DNA of 64,000 nucleotides. Source: Phycisphaerales bacterium (GTDB lineage: Bacteria; Planctomycetota; Phycisphaerae; Phycisphaerales; UBA1924). The notes under the pieces were generated by a model, which saw only the letters and a list, made by a program, of their open reading frames with translations, searched no databases and had not been told where the DNA came from. Where the stretch lies: positions 186,001 through 250,000 of the forward strand of contig JAJDDO010000019.1 of assembly GCA_029260265.1 (NCBI GenBank). Direction: 5' to 3'. Numbering within the stretch: the first letter of the stretch is position 1; every line of letters begins with the position of its first letter. This document shows positions 50,050 to 59,592 of the stretch, in pieces. The translations under genes were made by a program, and so were the position numbers.

Positions 50050-52866
50050 TTAGACCGCGGCTCTTGGATCTTCCTGCAGCACCAGCTCGTCTACCGTCGG
50101 CGCTTCGGCGACCGGCTTGCCCTTGGTGTCGGTCAACGCGGTGCCGTCCATGCGGGTGATTGTCGCGATCGGGTGTTTCTTCTCGTGGGCTTCGAGCTTG
50201 GCTTCAAGCCCGGACTTGATCTCTTCATCGAGCCCCGCCCACTTGCCGCGCCCGCGGCACTTGGGGAATCGGCTGCACCCAAGCCAGGGCCCACGCGCAC
50301 CGTTTCGCAGATTCAGCGGGCTCTCGCAGGTCGGGCAAGGCAGCTCGGTCTCCAGCGGCGGAACACTCGGCGCATTCACAAAGCCCTTCTTATCGATGTT
50401 GAGGATCAACCCGTCGTCGTTCGTCTCGCCCTCTTCGAGCGGGGTAGTCAAGAACGGGCCGAACCGCCCGGTCTTGCGGATCATCGGGCGACCGGTCTTG
50501 GGACACTTCACATCCACAAACTCGGCGTGCTGCGGCTTGCCCTCTCGATCACACGGGCACGCATAGTTGCAATCCGGATAGGTCGAACAACTCAGGAATC
50601 GCCCGTTTTTGCCGAACCGGTACACCAAGGACGAATCACACTTCTCGCACCGATACTCCTCGGGCGCGGGCTGGATCTCTGCCTTGGCGTGAGTCATCTC
50701 TTCATGCGCCCGCTCGAGCGCGACCGAGAAACGCCCATAGAAGTCTTCGAGCATCTCGATCCAATCGAGGTGCTCTTCTTCGATCTTGTCGAGCCGCCCT
50801 TCCATCTCTCGCGTGTACCCAAGGTCCATCAGTCGCGGGAATCCCTCGATGAGTTTGTCGGTAACAACTTCGCCCAGGTCGGTCGCCCAGAACGCGCGGG
50901 TGATCTGCTCGACATACTTGCGATCCTGGATGGTCTGGATGATCGCGGCGTAGGTTGACGGGCGTCCGATCCCCTCTGATTCAAGCGTTTTGATCAGGCT
51001 CGCCTCGGAAAAACGCCCGGGAGGCGCGGTGAATCGCTGGCGTGCACGAACATCAATGGGAAACATCGGCTGTTTCTCTTCGAGCTTGGGCAGGTTGAGC
51101 TCATCGCCCGAGGTCGGCACGCCAGAAACACGGAAGTGCCCGTCGAAGGCAAGCGTGCGCCCCGTGGCGCGGAAGAGGGCCTTGGCATCTTCGCCGCCAC
51201 GGATAAGCACCGCGGTCGCGTCCCACTGCGCGGGCACCATCTGGCTGGCAACAAAGCGTTCCCAGATAAGCTGGTACAAACGGTGCTGATCAGGCTTGAG
51301 CGCGCTCTTGACCGAATCGGGTGTGCGCATCACGCCGGTGGGGCGGATGGCTTCGTGTGCTTCTTGGGCGTCTTTGTTGCGAGACTTAAAGAAGTTTGGT
51401 TTCTCGGGGAGGTATTTGTCGCCGAAGGTCTGCTCGATGTATGTCCTGGCCATCGAGACCGCTTCGGGTGCGATCATCGTCGAGTCGGTACGCATGTAGG
51501 TGATCAGACCCGTCAGCCCCTCGCCGGGAATATTGATCCCCTCGTAAAGCCCTTGGGCTGCACGCATGGTGCGCTGCGCACCGAACCCGAGCCTTGAAGA
51601 CGCAGCCTGCTGCAATGTTGAGGTAATAAACGGTGCGGCGGCCCGTGAGTTGGTCCGCTTGGTCTCGATCGATTCAATCTGGTAGTTCACCGATGCATCG
51701 GGCGAACCCTCGATCGTACGAATCCATCTCGATACCCCTCGCCCTTTGGGATCCTCGGTGGTTTGCACACTCGCAGCGTTGAGCCCACAACCACGAACAA
51801 CCTGGGCGACCGAACCCGATATATCAAAGGTGTCCGCCGTCGCGAACGCATCCGCAATCTTGCCGAGCCGGTCCTTGACCGCGTCTTTGTCCATAAAATC
51901 TGGCTCGGCGACAATCTCGGCGCTGACAATGCGGGGATCGAACTTCTCGCCGTCGTATTCGATGAGCTCGGCGCGGATCGTGCCGTGCTTCGACAACCAC
52001 CCATTGCGTGCCTTCTGGGTTGGCTGCTTGTTCTTTTCGTCGCGTTCTTCAAGGAATGCACGCCACTGCGGGCCGAGCTTCTTGGCGTTCTCGCTGTCGA
52101 GCGAAAAGTACCCGTTGACCGTCCAGTACTCATCGGGCACAAACGCCGAGATCGCACGCTCGCGTTCAACGATCAGCCGCACCGCGACTGACTGCACACG
52201 CCCCGCGCTGAGCCCTCGCGCGACTTTCTTCCAGAGCAAAGGGGATACCTGGTACCCGACGATCCGATCCAAAATTCGGCGTGCCTGCTGGGCGTTGACC
52301 CGGTCCTCGTCGATGGTGTGCGGATTGTGGAACGCCTTGTTGATCGCCGACTTGGTGATCGCGGAGAAAATCACCCGCTTGGCATCCTTGGAATCAATCC
52401 CGAGTTCCTGCGCAAGATGCCAGGCAATCGCCTCGCCCTCGCGATCGAGATCCGTCGCGAACCAGATGTCTTCCGCATCTTTGGCTGCCCTCTTGAGGTC
52501 TTTCATCACCTGCTCTTTGCCCTTGAGGATCTCATAGGTGGGCTTGAAGTGGTTCTCGATCTTGACACCTGGCACCGGGTCCTTGACACCCTTGGGGTTT
52601 TTGGACGGCAGATCGCGGACATGCCCAACCGAAGCGAGCACGACGAACTGATCGCCGAGGTGCTTGTTGATGGTCTTGGCTTTGGCGGGCGATTCGACGA
52701 TGACCAGCGACTTGCCCTTGGCAGCACCGGCCTTGTACGCGCTCTTGAAGGTTCGCGGGGCCCGCCCAGCCGGCGCCTTCTTGGCGACCTTTTTGGTGGT
52801 TGCGCTGGAGGACTTTTTGGTGGTCTTCCGCGTGGTTTTCTTTTTGGTGGTCGTTTTCTTTGCCAT
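50050..52866 (-). CDS. topA: DNA topoisomerase I
   Basis: Type IA topoisomerase that relaxes negative supercoils. 938 residues. An N-terminal extension of about 50 residues rich in K, T and A (MAKKTTTKKKTTRKTTKK...) is unusual and probably contacts DNA. Toprim domain begins at SLVIVESPAKAKTI (53-66) with DLDREGEAIAWH (139-150); active-site Tyr457 in GLITYMRTDST; C-terminal zinc-ribbon repeats include CEKCDSSLVYRFG...CSTYPDC and CPTCESPLNLRNG...CSRFPKC, and one in between has lost some Cys (KCPKTGRPMIRKTG). Monocistronic. Confidence 0.96.
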   Translation of the reverse strand: MAKKTTTKKKTTRKTTKKSSSATTKKVAKKAPAGRAPRTFKSAYKAGAAKGKSLVIVESPAKAKTINKHLGDQFVVLASVGHVRDLPSKNPKGVKDPVPGVKIENHFKPTYEILKGKEQVMKDLKRAAKDAEDIWFATDLDREGEAIAWHLAQELGIDSKDAKRVIFSAITKSAINKAFHNPHTIDEDRVNAQQARRILDRIVGYQVSPLLWKKVARGLSAGRVQSVAVRLIVERERAISAFVPDEYWTVNGYFSLDSENAKKLGPQWRAFLEERDEKNKQPTQKARNGWLSKHGTIRAELIEYDGEKFDPRIVSAEIVAEPDFMDKDAVKDRLGKIADAFATADTFDISGSVAQVVRGCGLNAASVQTTEDPKGRGVSRWIRTIEGSPDASVNYQIESIETKRTNSRAAAPFITSTLQQAASSRLGFGAQRTMRAAQGLYEGINIPGEGLTGLITYMRTDSTMIAPEAVSMARTYIEQTFGDKYLPEKPNFFKSRNKDAQEAHEAIRPTGVMRTPDSVKSALKPDQHRLYQLIWERFVASQMVPAQWDATAVLIRGGEDAKALFRATGRTLAFDGHFRVSGVPTSGDELNLPKLEEKQPMFPIDVRARQRFTAPPGRFSEASLIKTLESEGIGRPSTYAAIIQTIQDRKYVEQITRAFWATDLGEVVTDKLIEGFPRLMDLGYTREMEGRLDKIEEEHLDWIEMLEDFYGRFSVALERAHEEMTHAKAEIQPAPEEYRCEKCDSSLVYRFGKNGRFLSCSTYPDCNYACPCDREGKPQHAEFVDVKCPKTGRPMIRKTGRFGPFLTTPLEEGETNDDGLILNIDKKGFVNAPSVPPLETELPCPTCESPLNLRNGARGPWLGCSRFPKCRGRGKWAGLDEEIKSGLEAKLEAHEKKHPIATITRMDGTALTDTKGKPVAEAPTVDELVLQEDPRAAV

Positions 52867-53040
52867 GTGCCCAGCCGTTTGTTCGCCCGTGTATAAATAG
52901 TTTCGTCGGCATTCAGCGAACGCTTCCTATCCGCGATTGTCAAGCAATGACCCCCGGATCTGGATCAGATCAACACAAGATCATCGGTTTTCGAGCCCCT
53001 CACCACGAGAAATCCGCCAAGACAATCCTTTGGCGCACAC

Positions 53041-53988
53041 TCAGGAATCATGCCCTCCCATGCGTCCGATAACTTCTTTGCCCAGATCATCAGGCTCCCG
53101 TTCTGATGCCTGAACCCAGATCGACCCGTCGCGAGGCTTCAGTCTTCGCAGCCAGGTCCGCTGGTTTTTGGCCAATCGACGCGTCTCGATCTTCACCCGC
53201 TCAATCGCGTCTTCGATCGAGCATTCGCCCTCAAAGTGTGCGATAAGCTGTTTGTATCCAATCGCTTGCGCTGCCTGCTCGCCGAGCTTCCCGTTCAAAT
53301 GAAGCTGACGGACTTCATCAACCAGCCCGAGTTCCACCATCTGCCTGACCCGCTGATTGGCCCGTGAGCGGATCTGCTCGGGGTCCCAATCCAGCCCGAT
53401 CAGCTTGGCGTCCGGGCGTGCGACGCGTTCGGATTCCCACTGCTGCTGGAGTTCCGTGATCGGTATTCCGGTTTGCAGATACACCTCGATCGCCCGCGCG
53501 GTTCGGCGCTGATCAGAACTGTGGATTCGTTCGTGGGCTTGTGGATCCGCCTTGAGCAGCATCGATCGGCGTTCATCCTGCTCCATCGCCCGCACACGCT
53601 TGCGGATTTCAACGCTGGGCTCGGGAGCCTTGAACATGCCATCGAGGAAGGACTTGATGTACAGATTGGTCCCCCCAACGACGATCGGCATCACCCCACG
53701 CACTCGCAGATCATCGATCATCGGCTCGGCAAGGGCGAGCCAGTCATGGACCGTAAACCGCTCGGTCGGCTCGACCAGATCGATCAGGTGGTGCGGGATC
53801 CCCGCCTGCTCATCGCTCGTCGGCTTGGCGGTCCCAATATCCATGCCGCGGTAGATCTGGAACGCGTCGGCCGTGACGATCTCTGCAGGCGTGCCCATCT
53901 GGGCGTACCGCTCGGCCAACGCCACCGCCAGCGAGGTTTTTCCCCCCGCGGTCGGGCCGACAATGACTGGGTAGTTCTTGGTGAGCAC
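53041..53988 (-). CDS. miaA: tRNA dimethylallyltransferase
   Basis: Adds the isopentenyl group to A37 of tRNAs reading UNN codons. 315 residues with the P-loop GPTAGGKTS (12-20), DAFQIYRGMDIGTAKPT (catalytic Asp retained; DSMQ is more common), VVGGTNLYI and AQAIGYKQL followed by the RRLAKNQRTWLRR region that binds tRNA. GTG start at 53988; the nearby ATG is out of frame. TACAGT ends 5 bases upstream. Divergent from rnpA with 27 bases between starts. Confidence 0.95.
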   Translation of the reverse strand: MLTKNYPVIVGPTAGGKTSLAVALAERYAQMGTPAEIVTADAFQIYRGMDIGTAKPTSDEQAGIPHHLIDLVEPTERFTVHDWLALAEPMIDDLRVRGVMPIVVGGTNLYIKSFLDGMFKAPEPSVEIRKRVRAMEQDERRSMLLKADPQAHERIHSSDQRRTARAIEVYLQTGIPITELQQQWESERVARPDAKLIGLDWDPEQIRSRANQRVRQMVELGLVDEVRQLHLNGKLGEQAAQAIGYKQLIAHFEGECSIEDAIERVKIETRRLAKNQRTWLRRLKPRDGSIWVQASEREPDDLGKEVIGRMGGHDS

Positions 53989-53993
53989 GCATG

Positions 53994-53999
53994 ACTGTA
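53994..53999 (-). promoter_or_regulatory. -10 box TACAGT, leaderless geometry for miaA
   Basis: On the minus strand TACAGT, 5 bases, GTG at 53988. It lies back to back with the TATCGT of rnpA in a 27-base gap. Confidence 0.45.
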
Positions 54000-54004
54000 C
54001 GCCC

Positions 54005-54010
54005 TATCGT
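54005..54010 (+). promoter_or_regulatory. -10 box TATCGT, leaderless geometry for rnpA
   Basis: TATCGT ends 5 bases before the ATG at 54016. No Shine-Dalgarno sequence is present. Confidence 0.4.
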
Positions 54011-54015
54011 TGTGT

Positions 54016-54420
54016 ATGCCGGATCAGCCGGGCAAACTCGTGTTCCGCAAGCGGCACCGGCTCTCGCACATCGAAGAGTTCAACGCGGTCTTTGCGCATA
54101 AAATCCGCAAGTCCCAAGGCCCGATCACCGTGCACATCAAGCCCAACTTGCTCGATCAACACCGGCTCGGGCTCTCCATCGGGCGTCGCGTCGGCGGCGC
54201 GGTCGCCCGAGGCCGACTCAAGCGGATGATCCGCGAGGTGTTTCGCCACAACCAGCACCGCATAGCGACCCCAGAACACGGGCACTACGACCTGATCGTC
54301 TCTGCCCGCAAGCACAAAGCCCTCTCGCTGGGCGAATACCAATCCGCGATTCTGAATGCCCTCGATCTGGCCCACAAGGTCCACGAAGGAAGAGCGAGGA
54401 AAGGAGCGGATGATGGATGA
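54016..54420 (+). CDS. rnpA: ribonuclease P protein component
   Basis: Protein subunit that helps RNase P RNA bind precursor tRNAs. 134 residues with LVFRKRHRLSHIEEFNAVF at the N-terminus and the RNA-binding RNR-type motif GRRVGGAVARGRLKRMIREVFR (about 57-78). The C-terminus is extended and basic. The usual upstream rpmH is absent: miaA diverges immediately upstream. Overlaps yidD by 8 bases (54413-54420). Confidence 0.93.
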   Translation: MPDQPGKLVFRKRHRLSHIEEFNAVFAHKIRKSQGPITVHIKPNLLDQHRLGLSIGRRVGGAVARGRLKRMIREVFRHNQHRIATPEHGHYDLIVSARKHKALSLGEYQSAILNALDLAHKVHEGRARKGADDG

Positions 54421-54715
54421 CCCGCCCGCCCCCGATCGCGCAGCCCCGATACCGATGCCCGGGATGATCGCGCAGGCGTGCTCATTGCCCTTTGTGGGGT
54501 TGATCTGGTTGTACCGGTTCACCTTGTCGCCGATCATCGGCGGGCAGTGCCGATACGATCCGACCTGTTCGCGGTATGGGCTCGATGCGTACAAATACCA
54601 CGGCCCGATCCGCGGAACCGTGATGACCATCCGGCGGATAGTTCGATGCCACCCCTTTGCTAAGGGCGGGTATGACCCGGTCCCGATCCCTGAAGAGAAA
54701 GACGACCTACCCTAA
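54413..54715 (+). CDS. yidD: membrane protein insertion efficiency factor YidD
   Basis: 100 residues: amphipathic/hydrophobic segment (SLPFVGLIWLYRFTLSPIIGG) then the family core CRYDPTCSRYGLDAYKYHG and RIVRCHPFAKGGYDPVP, with three conserved Cys. Associated with YidC-mediated membrane insertion. ATG 54413 follows AAGGAG by 6 bases and lies inside rnpA, coupling the two. No yidC follows. Confidence 0.94.
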   Translation: MDDPPAPDRAAPIPMPGMIAQACSLPFVGLIWLYRFTLSPIIGGQCRYDPTCSRYGLDAYKYHGPIRGTVMTIRRIVRCHPFAKGGYDPVPIPEEKDDLP

Positions 54716-54752
54716 ACGGGACGCCAATTTCTTTTACCACGGAGCATCCACG

Positions 54753-55355
54753 ATGGCCCGACTCCCCGCAACCAAACGACGAGAACAACTCCTTGATGTG
54801 GCGATGGAGCTCTTTGCCAAGCGCGGATACGCCGGCGCAACGACCTCTCAGCTCGCCAAGGAAGCCGGCATCACCGAGCCGATTATTTATCGCCATTTCA
54901 AATCCAAACGCGACCTGTTTGTCGCCCTGATCGAGCGCACCGGACGCCAGACCCTCGAGCAGTGGGAGCAGGAACTCGCCGATATATCTGATCCCGGTGA
55001 ACGGCTCGCACGGATCCTCAACGACAACCCGATGGTCTCCGAATCCGGACGCGACGGGTACCGGGTATTGCTTCAATCGATCTCCGAGATTGACGACGAG
55101 TTGATCCACAAGGCAACCAGCGAGCACATGACCAGGCTGCACGCATTTATCACACGCGAGATCGAGCGGGCTCAAGAAACCCACAAGGTCACCGCGAAGT
55201 TCAGCGCATCGGTCATCGCGTGGGTGCTTGTCAGTGTCGGCATGGGCTACGGCGTGCTCAGCGCGATGGCGGTCCCCGGGCACGGGTTCGATTCGTCAGG
55301 CATGCACATCAAGGATGTGCTCGCACGGGTTCTTGTTGGACCCGAGCACGGGTAA
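54753..55355 (+). CDS. TetR-family transcriptional regulator
   Basis: 200 residues. The N-terminal helix-turn-helix domain is complete: RREQLLDVAMELFAKRGYAGATTSQLAKEAGITEPIIYRHFKSKRDLF (about 9-56). The C-terminal ligand and dimer domain is all helical, ending with a hydrophobic helix (VIAWVLVSVGMGYGVLSAM). Target genes unknown; it lies 6 bases ahead of the cysteine desulfurase gene. CGGAG upstream of ATG 54753 supports the start. Confidence 0.9.
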   Translation: MARLPATKRREQLLDVAMELFAKRGYAGATTSQLAKEAGITEPIIYRHFKSKRDLFVALIERTGRQTLEQWEQELADISDPGERLARILNDNPMVSESGRDGYRVLLQSISEIDDELIHKATSEHMTRLHAFITREIERAQETHKVTAKFSASVIAWVLVSVGMGYGVLSAMAVPGHGFDSSGMHIKDVLARVLVGPEHG

Positions 55356-55361
55356 GCCGCG

Positions 55362-56522
55362 GTGATCTACCTCGACAACAACGCGACCACCAAGCCAACA
55401 CCCGAAGTGGTCCAGGCGGTCAACGCTGCGCTGACCGAGACTTGGCAGAACCCATCGAGCGCCCACCGCGCCGGGCAGAACGCCAAGCACACCATCGAGA
55501 ATGCGCGGATCGAACTCGCCAGGCTCATCGGCGCACGCCCCAGAGAGCTCACCTTCACCGGCACGGGCACCGAAGCGATCGACCTAGCGATCCGAGGCAC
55601 CCTGGCGACAACAACCAAATCACGCATCGTCACCACCACCATCGAGCATCACGCGGTCTCGGCGTTGTGTGACCGATTCGAAAAATCAGGCGCCGATATA
55701 GCACGCGTCGCGGTGAATCGATCCGGCGTGGTTGATGCGGCAGCGGTCGCCGATGCGATCGACGAGCAGACCGCGATGGTCTCGGTGCAGTGGGTCAACA
55801 ACGAGACCGGCGCGATCCAACCGATCGCAGAGATTGCACAAGCCTGCAATGAACTCGGCGTGGTCTTCCATTGCGACGCGACACAAGCAGTGGGCAAGAT
55901 GGAGATCGATCTTTCTGATTCATCGATGCCGAGGATCGATTTGCTCAACTTCGCGCCGCACAAGTTTCATGGTCCCAAGGGTGTCGGCGTGCTGCGGATG
56001 GCGCGATCAACCAGGCTCGTGCCGACCATCATCGGGACCCAAGAACTCGGAAAGCGCGGCGGGACCGAGCCCGTCCCCGCGATCGCCGGTGCGGGGGCTG
56101 CGGCCGCTTGCGCCACGGCATGGCTGGGCGATCGTGGTAACCGATCACGCGTGGAAGCACTCAGAGATCGGCTTGAATCCGGGATTCTCGCCCGATGCCC
56201 GAGCGCCAGGGTCAACGGCACGACCGATCAAGACCAGAGGCTCTGGAGCACCACCAATATTGGATTCCCGCGCCTAGAAGCCGAGGCCTTGCTGCTGCTG
56301 CTGTCTGAACGCGGCGTTTGCGTTTCTGCCGGCTCGGCGTGCGCGTCGGGCTCGCTCGAGCCCTCCCCGGTGCTGCGGGCGATGGGGATTGATGAGCAAT
56401 TCGCCCACGGGTCGGTGCGTTTAAGCCTCTCTCGGGACACGACCGCGGACGAAATTGATGAGGCGACACGGATAATTTATGAAGCGGTCGAGCGGCTCGG
56501 GGTCACACTGCCGGGGAAATGA
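55362..56522 (+). CDS. cysteine desulfurase (NifS/IscS family)
   Basis: PLP enzyme that takes sulfur from cysteine for Fe-S clusters or tRNA thiolation. 386 residues: YLDNNATTKP at the start, EHHAV, the PLP Lys201 in APHKFHGPKG (the preceding residue is Pro, Ser or Ala being more usual), and catalytic Cys327 in SAGSACASG. The C-terminal VRLSLSRDTT segment is typical. GTG start at 55362, 6 bases after the TetR stop. No iscU or scaffold gene nearby. NifS, IscS and other type I desulfurases cannot be separated here. Confidence 0.93.
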   Translation: MIYLDNNATTKPTPEVVQAVNAALTETWQNPSSAHRAGQNAKHTIENARIELARLIGARPRELTFTGTGTEAIDLAIRGTLATTTKSRIVTTTIEHHAVSALCDRFEKSGADIARVAVNRSGVVDAAAVADAIDEQTAMVSVQWVNNETGAIQPIAEIAQACNELGVVFHCDATQAVGKMEIDLSDSSMPRIDLLNFAPHKFHGPKGVGVLRMARSTRLVPTIIGTQELGKRGGTEPVPAIAGAGAAAACATAWLGDRGNRSRVEALRDRLESGILARCPSARVNGTTDQDQRLWSTTNIGFPRLEAEALLLLLSERGVCVSAGSACASGSLEPSPVLRAMGIDEQFAHGSVRLSLSRDTTADEIDEATRIIYEAVERLGVTLPGK

Positions 56523-56546
56523 GTGGTTTCGATTGCCCCGATCGGC

Positions 56547-56552
56547 TAGGCT
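56547..56552 (+). promoter_or_regulatory. -10 box TAGGCT, leaderless geometry for the 56559 gene
   Basis: TAGGCT ends 6 bases before the ATG at 56559. The spacer GGGGGT could be mistaken for a ribosome-binding site but is too close. Confidence 0.4.
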
Positions 56553-56558
56553 GGGGGT

Positions 56559-57242
56559 ATGAGCCAAGCACAGTTTGACAATTCATCGCCCGTTGACATG
56601 TACGCCGAACCAGAACGCACCAGCATTTCCGCGATCCTGAGCCTCGTGCTCGGGCTGCTCGGTTGCTGCGGCGGACTCACGAGTATCTTCGCGATCCTCC
56701 TCGGGATCTTTGGGATCATGAAGATCAAGAGCAGCAAGGGGCGAGTCGGCGGGATGGGTCTGGCGATCGCCGGGCTGATCATTGGCTTAATCACCCTCGT
56801 GATCTGGATCGGGCTGTTGATTGGCGCCAGCAAGGCATGGGGCGGCTTTGACTCGACGGTTATCCAGCCGAACGCGATGATCTTTGTTGAAGTCCAGAAC
56901 GACGACCTCGATGCAGTCCGAGGCGCATTCAGTTCAAACCTGAGCGGCGTGACCGATGAGCAGATCATCGAGTTCCGCGAGGCCTATCGCTCATCGCTCG
57001 GCAGCTTCACCTCCCGCCCGGACGGCTTTGTAGATTACTTCAAAGGTCTGATGTCGATGGGGCAGCAGATGCAAGCCTACCAGGGAGCATCGAACATGAT
57101 CCCTATGCCGTTCTACTTCGAGAATGGGAACGGGCTTGTTCTGGTCTTCGTCGATCCCTCTGCGAACTCGAACAGCCTTTCCGTGACCAAGATTGTCGTC
57201 ATCGACCAGAATGGCGACGAGTTCATACTGCCTCCCGAGTAA
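56559..57242 (+). CDS. DUF4190-like membrane protein
   Basis: 227 residues. Two membrane helices with the Gly-rich DUF4190 layout (ILSLVLGLLGCCGGLTSIFAILLGIFGIMK, then GGMGLAIAGLIIGLITLVIWIGLLIG) follow a short polar N-terminus. The remaining 130 residues are a soluble domain ending in a beta strand region (KIVVIDQNGDEFILPPE). The N-terminal half resembles the protein at 46563-47210, but the soluble part differs. Function unknown. Confidence 0.75.
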   Translation: MSQAQFDNSSPVDMYAEPERTSISAILSLVLGLLGCCGGLTSIFAILLGIFGIMKIKSSKGRVGGMGLAIAGLIIGLITLVIWIGLLIGASKAWGGFDSTVIQPNAMIFVEVQNDDLDAVRGAFSSNLSGVTDEQIIEFREAYRSSLGSFTSRPDGFVDYFKGLMSMGQQMQAYQGASNMIPMPFYFENGNGLVLVFVDPSANSNSLSVTKIVVIDQNGDEFILPPE

Positions 57243-57307
57243 CCATTGGCTGGGTATTCAACGCGGATTGTTTCTGCCCCGATCCATCGCTGAACCACTG
57301 ATCGTGG

Positions 57308-57313
57308 TACGAT
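57308..57313 (+). promoter_or_regulatory. -10 box TACGAT, leaderless geometry for the Mla-type operon
   Basis: TACGAT ends 6 bases before the ATG at 57320, the first gene of the ATPase-MCE-lipase operon. Confidence 0.5.
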
Positions 57314-57319
57314 GGGTCT

Positions 57320-58219
57320 ATGGCTGAACCCGGAACCAAAGAGCCCATTGTCCGATGCACCGAGGTCGTCAAGCGATTCGGATCGCAGACCGTGCTCAAG
57401 GGCGTGACCTTTGATGTCGCAGAGGGCGAGATCATGGTCATCATGGGTGGGTCTGGATCGGGCAAATCAACCATGCTCCGATCAATGATCGGCACCCACA
57501 CAATCAATAGCGGCTCGATCGAGCTCTTCGGCACCTCCATCTGCGGGCTCTGCGAAGAAGAGCTCAACGAGGTCCGCAAGAAGTTCGGAATCTTGTTCCA
57601 GTCCGGCGCGTTGTTCAACTCGATGACACTCGCCGAAAATGTCGCGCTCCCGCTGCAAGAACACACCGATCTAGATCAAGAGATTATCGATATCCAGGTG
57701 AAGATCAAGCTCGAGCTGGTGGGGCTGCGTGAGCACGCCGACAAGTACCCCGCCCAGATATCTGGCGGGATGAAGAAACGCGCCGGGCTCGCCCGGGCGT
57801 TGGCGCTCGATCCCAAGATCTTGTTTTATGACGAACCCAGCGCCGGGCTCGATCCGGTGACCAGCGCCGAGATCGACCAGCTGATCATCGCACTCACCAA
57901 GCAGCTCGGCGTGACCAGCGTCGTGGTCACGCACGAGATGGACTCCGCGTTCACCATCGCAGACCGGATGGCAATGCTCGACCAGGGACGGATGTTGTGT
58001 GTCCAGGAGCGGGCATGGTTCGAGAATCTCCGTGACAGCACCTCCGAAGAAGCAAGAACTATGGACGAAGACCATCGACTTGTCCGACAGTTCTTGCGGG
58101 GCGACCCCGACGGGCCGCTGACGGCCCGGCGCGACGATTCTGGATACGAAAATGACCTCTTCGGCATGACCACCGACCGCGTCACCCGAACGCCGAGTGT
58201 TGAACCCACCCGCGGATAA
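57320..58219 (+). CDS. MlaF-like ABC transporter ATPase
   Basis: 299 residues. Walker A GGSGSGKST (43-51), Q-loop FQSGALFNSMTLAENVALPL (the SGALF signature of MlaF/Ttg2A), signature ISGGMKKRAGLARA, Walker B ILFYDEPSAGLDPV and VVTHEMDSA. The ISGGMKKR form is diagnostic of lipid-transport (MCE) ATPases. A C-terminal extension of about 50 residues is acidic and disordered. Followed by an MCE-domain protein. The MlaE-type permease is not in the window. Confidence 0.92.
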   Translation: MAEPGTKEPIVRCTEVVKRFGSQTVLKGVTFDVAEGEIMVIMGGSGSGKSTMLRSMIGTHTINSGSIELFGTSICGLCEEELNEVRKKFGILFQSGALFNSMTLAENVALPLQEHTDLDQEIIDIQVKIKLELVGLREHADKYPAQISGGMKKRAGLARALALDPKILFYDEPSAGLDPVTSAEIDQLIIALTKQLGVTSVVVTHEMDSAFTIADRMAMLDQGRMLCVQERAWFENLRDSTSEEARTMDEDHRLVRQFLRGDPDGPLTARRDDSGYENDLFGMTTDRVTRTPSVEPTRG

Positions 58220-58260
58220 TCCCAAAGAACCATTCCCTTCGGGGCACAAAGGATACAGAT

Positions 58261-59592
58261 ATGAGCGTCGCGGTGATCAAGAAAAACAATGTGATGGCGG
58301 GATCGTTCCTGATCACAAGCTTTATCCTCGCACTCGTGATCGCGTTCACCCTCGGCGATGTCCTCGGCAAACTCGGCGCTAAAAACCAATACATCGTCCG
58401 ATTCCCGACCACCGTCGGGGTCTCGGGGCTCACCGAAGGAGCCGAGGTCACCTTTGCGGGCTTGCCTGTCGGGCGAGTGGTGGGCGTGGCGCCCTATATG
58501 GAAACCAACGAGCTCAGCGGCGTCACCGTGCCGGTCGCGATGGATGTCACTATCAACATCGACACCGATTTCAAAATCCACGAAGACGCCTACGCCGACC
58601 TCTCTCCGCCGATCTTGGGCGGGATTTCACGGATCAACATCCCCAGCGCGGGCACCGGTGCATACGACAATGGTCCAAGCGATACCAATACCGTTCTTGA
58701 TTCCGGAGAGATCATCCGGGGGCGATTTGCTCCGAGCATCCTCGCCCAGCTCGGGTTCACCACCGAGCAGGCAGACCAGATCAAAGCGGTTATCGCACGC
58801 TCTGACGCGATCTCTGCGGACGCTGAAGAAGTCTCGGCATCGGTCCGCCGAATGATTACCCTGCTCGAACCGAACTTTGAAACCGGCGTCGATGACGGGC
58901 GGGCAACCGTCGCCAACATCCGCTCATTCAGCGATAACTTTGCCCACGATGGGCAATGGTCAAACCGGGTGGACACCGTGCTGACCAAGGCGGAAACGGT
59001 TGTTGATACCGCCCAAGGTATTTCCACAGATGTCAAAGAGACCACCGGATCGATCAATAGCTTGATCAACGACAACCGCGGGAAGATCGACAGCATCATC
59101 ACCAACGCCGACGATGTTTCGACCAATATCCGCAATCAGATCACGCCGACCACCGAGCGGATCAACAAGCTGCTCGACGAGGGCGTGCTCGCGCTGGGCT
59201 CGTACCAAGACATGGCCGACAATGCCAACACGATCCTGCTTGATGCTGGGCCGAAGATTGATTCGACTCTCGACAACATCCGCATGGCCAGTGCACAAGG
59301 GAGCATGTTTGTTGAGGAGATCCGTTCGCAGCCTTGGAGGCTGCTCAAGAAGCCAACGAAAGAGGATCTTGAGCGTGAGCCGCTCTATGAAGCCGCCCGG
59401 ATCTACGCCAGTGCGGTCGGCGATCTGCGTGCAGCGTCCGAAGCACTCGACGCGGCGGTGTCGGGGCAGATCCAATCAGTCAACGCCGCGGACATCGCAC
59501 GGATCGCCGATGTGGTTGATGCGGCCTACGGGCGGTTCGAGCTCGCCGAGCAAGGGCTGCTCGAAGTGCTCAGACAGCCCGCGGCGCCATGA
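58261..59592 (+). CDS. MCE-domain protein (MlaD-like)
   Basis: 443 residues: one N-terminal membrane helix (about 13-34), an MCE domain (about 40-150; TVGVSGLTEGAEVTFAGLPVGRVVGV) that in relatives forms hexameric rings carrying phospholipids across the periplasm, then a long helical region (about 165-370) and a helical end. MlaD itself is about 180 residues, so this longer type with a helical barrel-like tail is closer to the PqiB/YebT or plant TGD2-type layout. AAAGGA precedes the ATG. Overlaps the lipase gene by 4 bases (ATGA). Confidence 0.9.
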   Translation: MSVAVIKKNNVMAGSFLITSFILALVIAFTLGDVLGKLGAKNQYIVRFPTTVGVSGLTEGAEVTFAGLPVGRVVGVAPYMETNELSGVTVPVAMDVTINIDTDFKIHEDAYADLSPPILGGISRINIPSAGTGAYDNGPSDTNTVLDSGEIIRGRFAPSILAQLGFTTEQADQIKAVIARSDAISADAEEVSASVRRMITLLEPNFETGVDDGRATVANIRSFSDNFAHDGQWSNRVDTVLTKAETVVDTAQGISTDVKETTGSINSLINDNRGKIDSIITNADDVSTNIRNQITPTTERINKLLDEGVLALGSYQDMADNANTILLDAGPKIDSTLDNIRMASAQGSMFVEEIRSQPWRLLKKPTKEDLEREPLYEAARIYASAVGDLRAASEALDAAVSGQIQSVNAADIARIADVVDAAYGRFELAEQGLLEVLRQPAAP

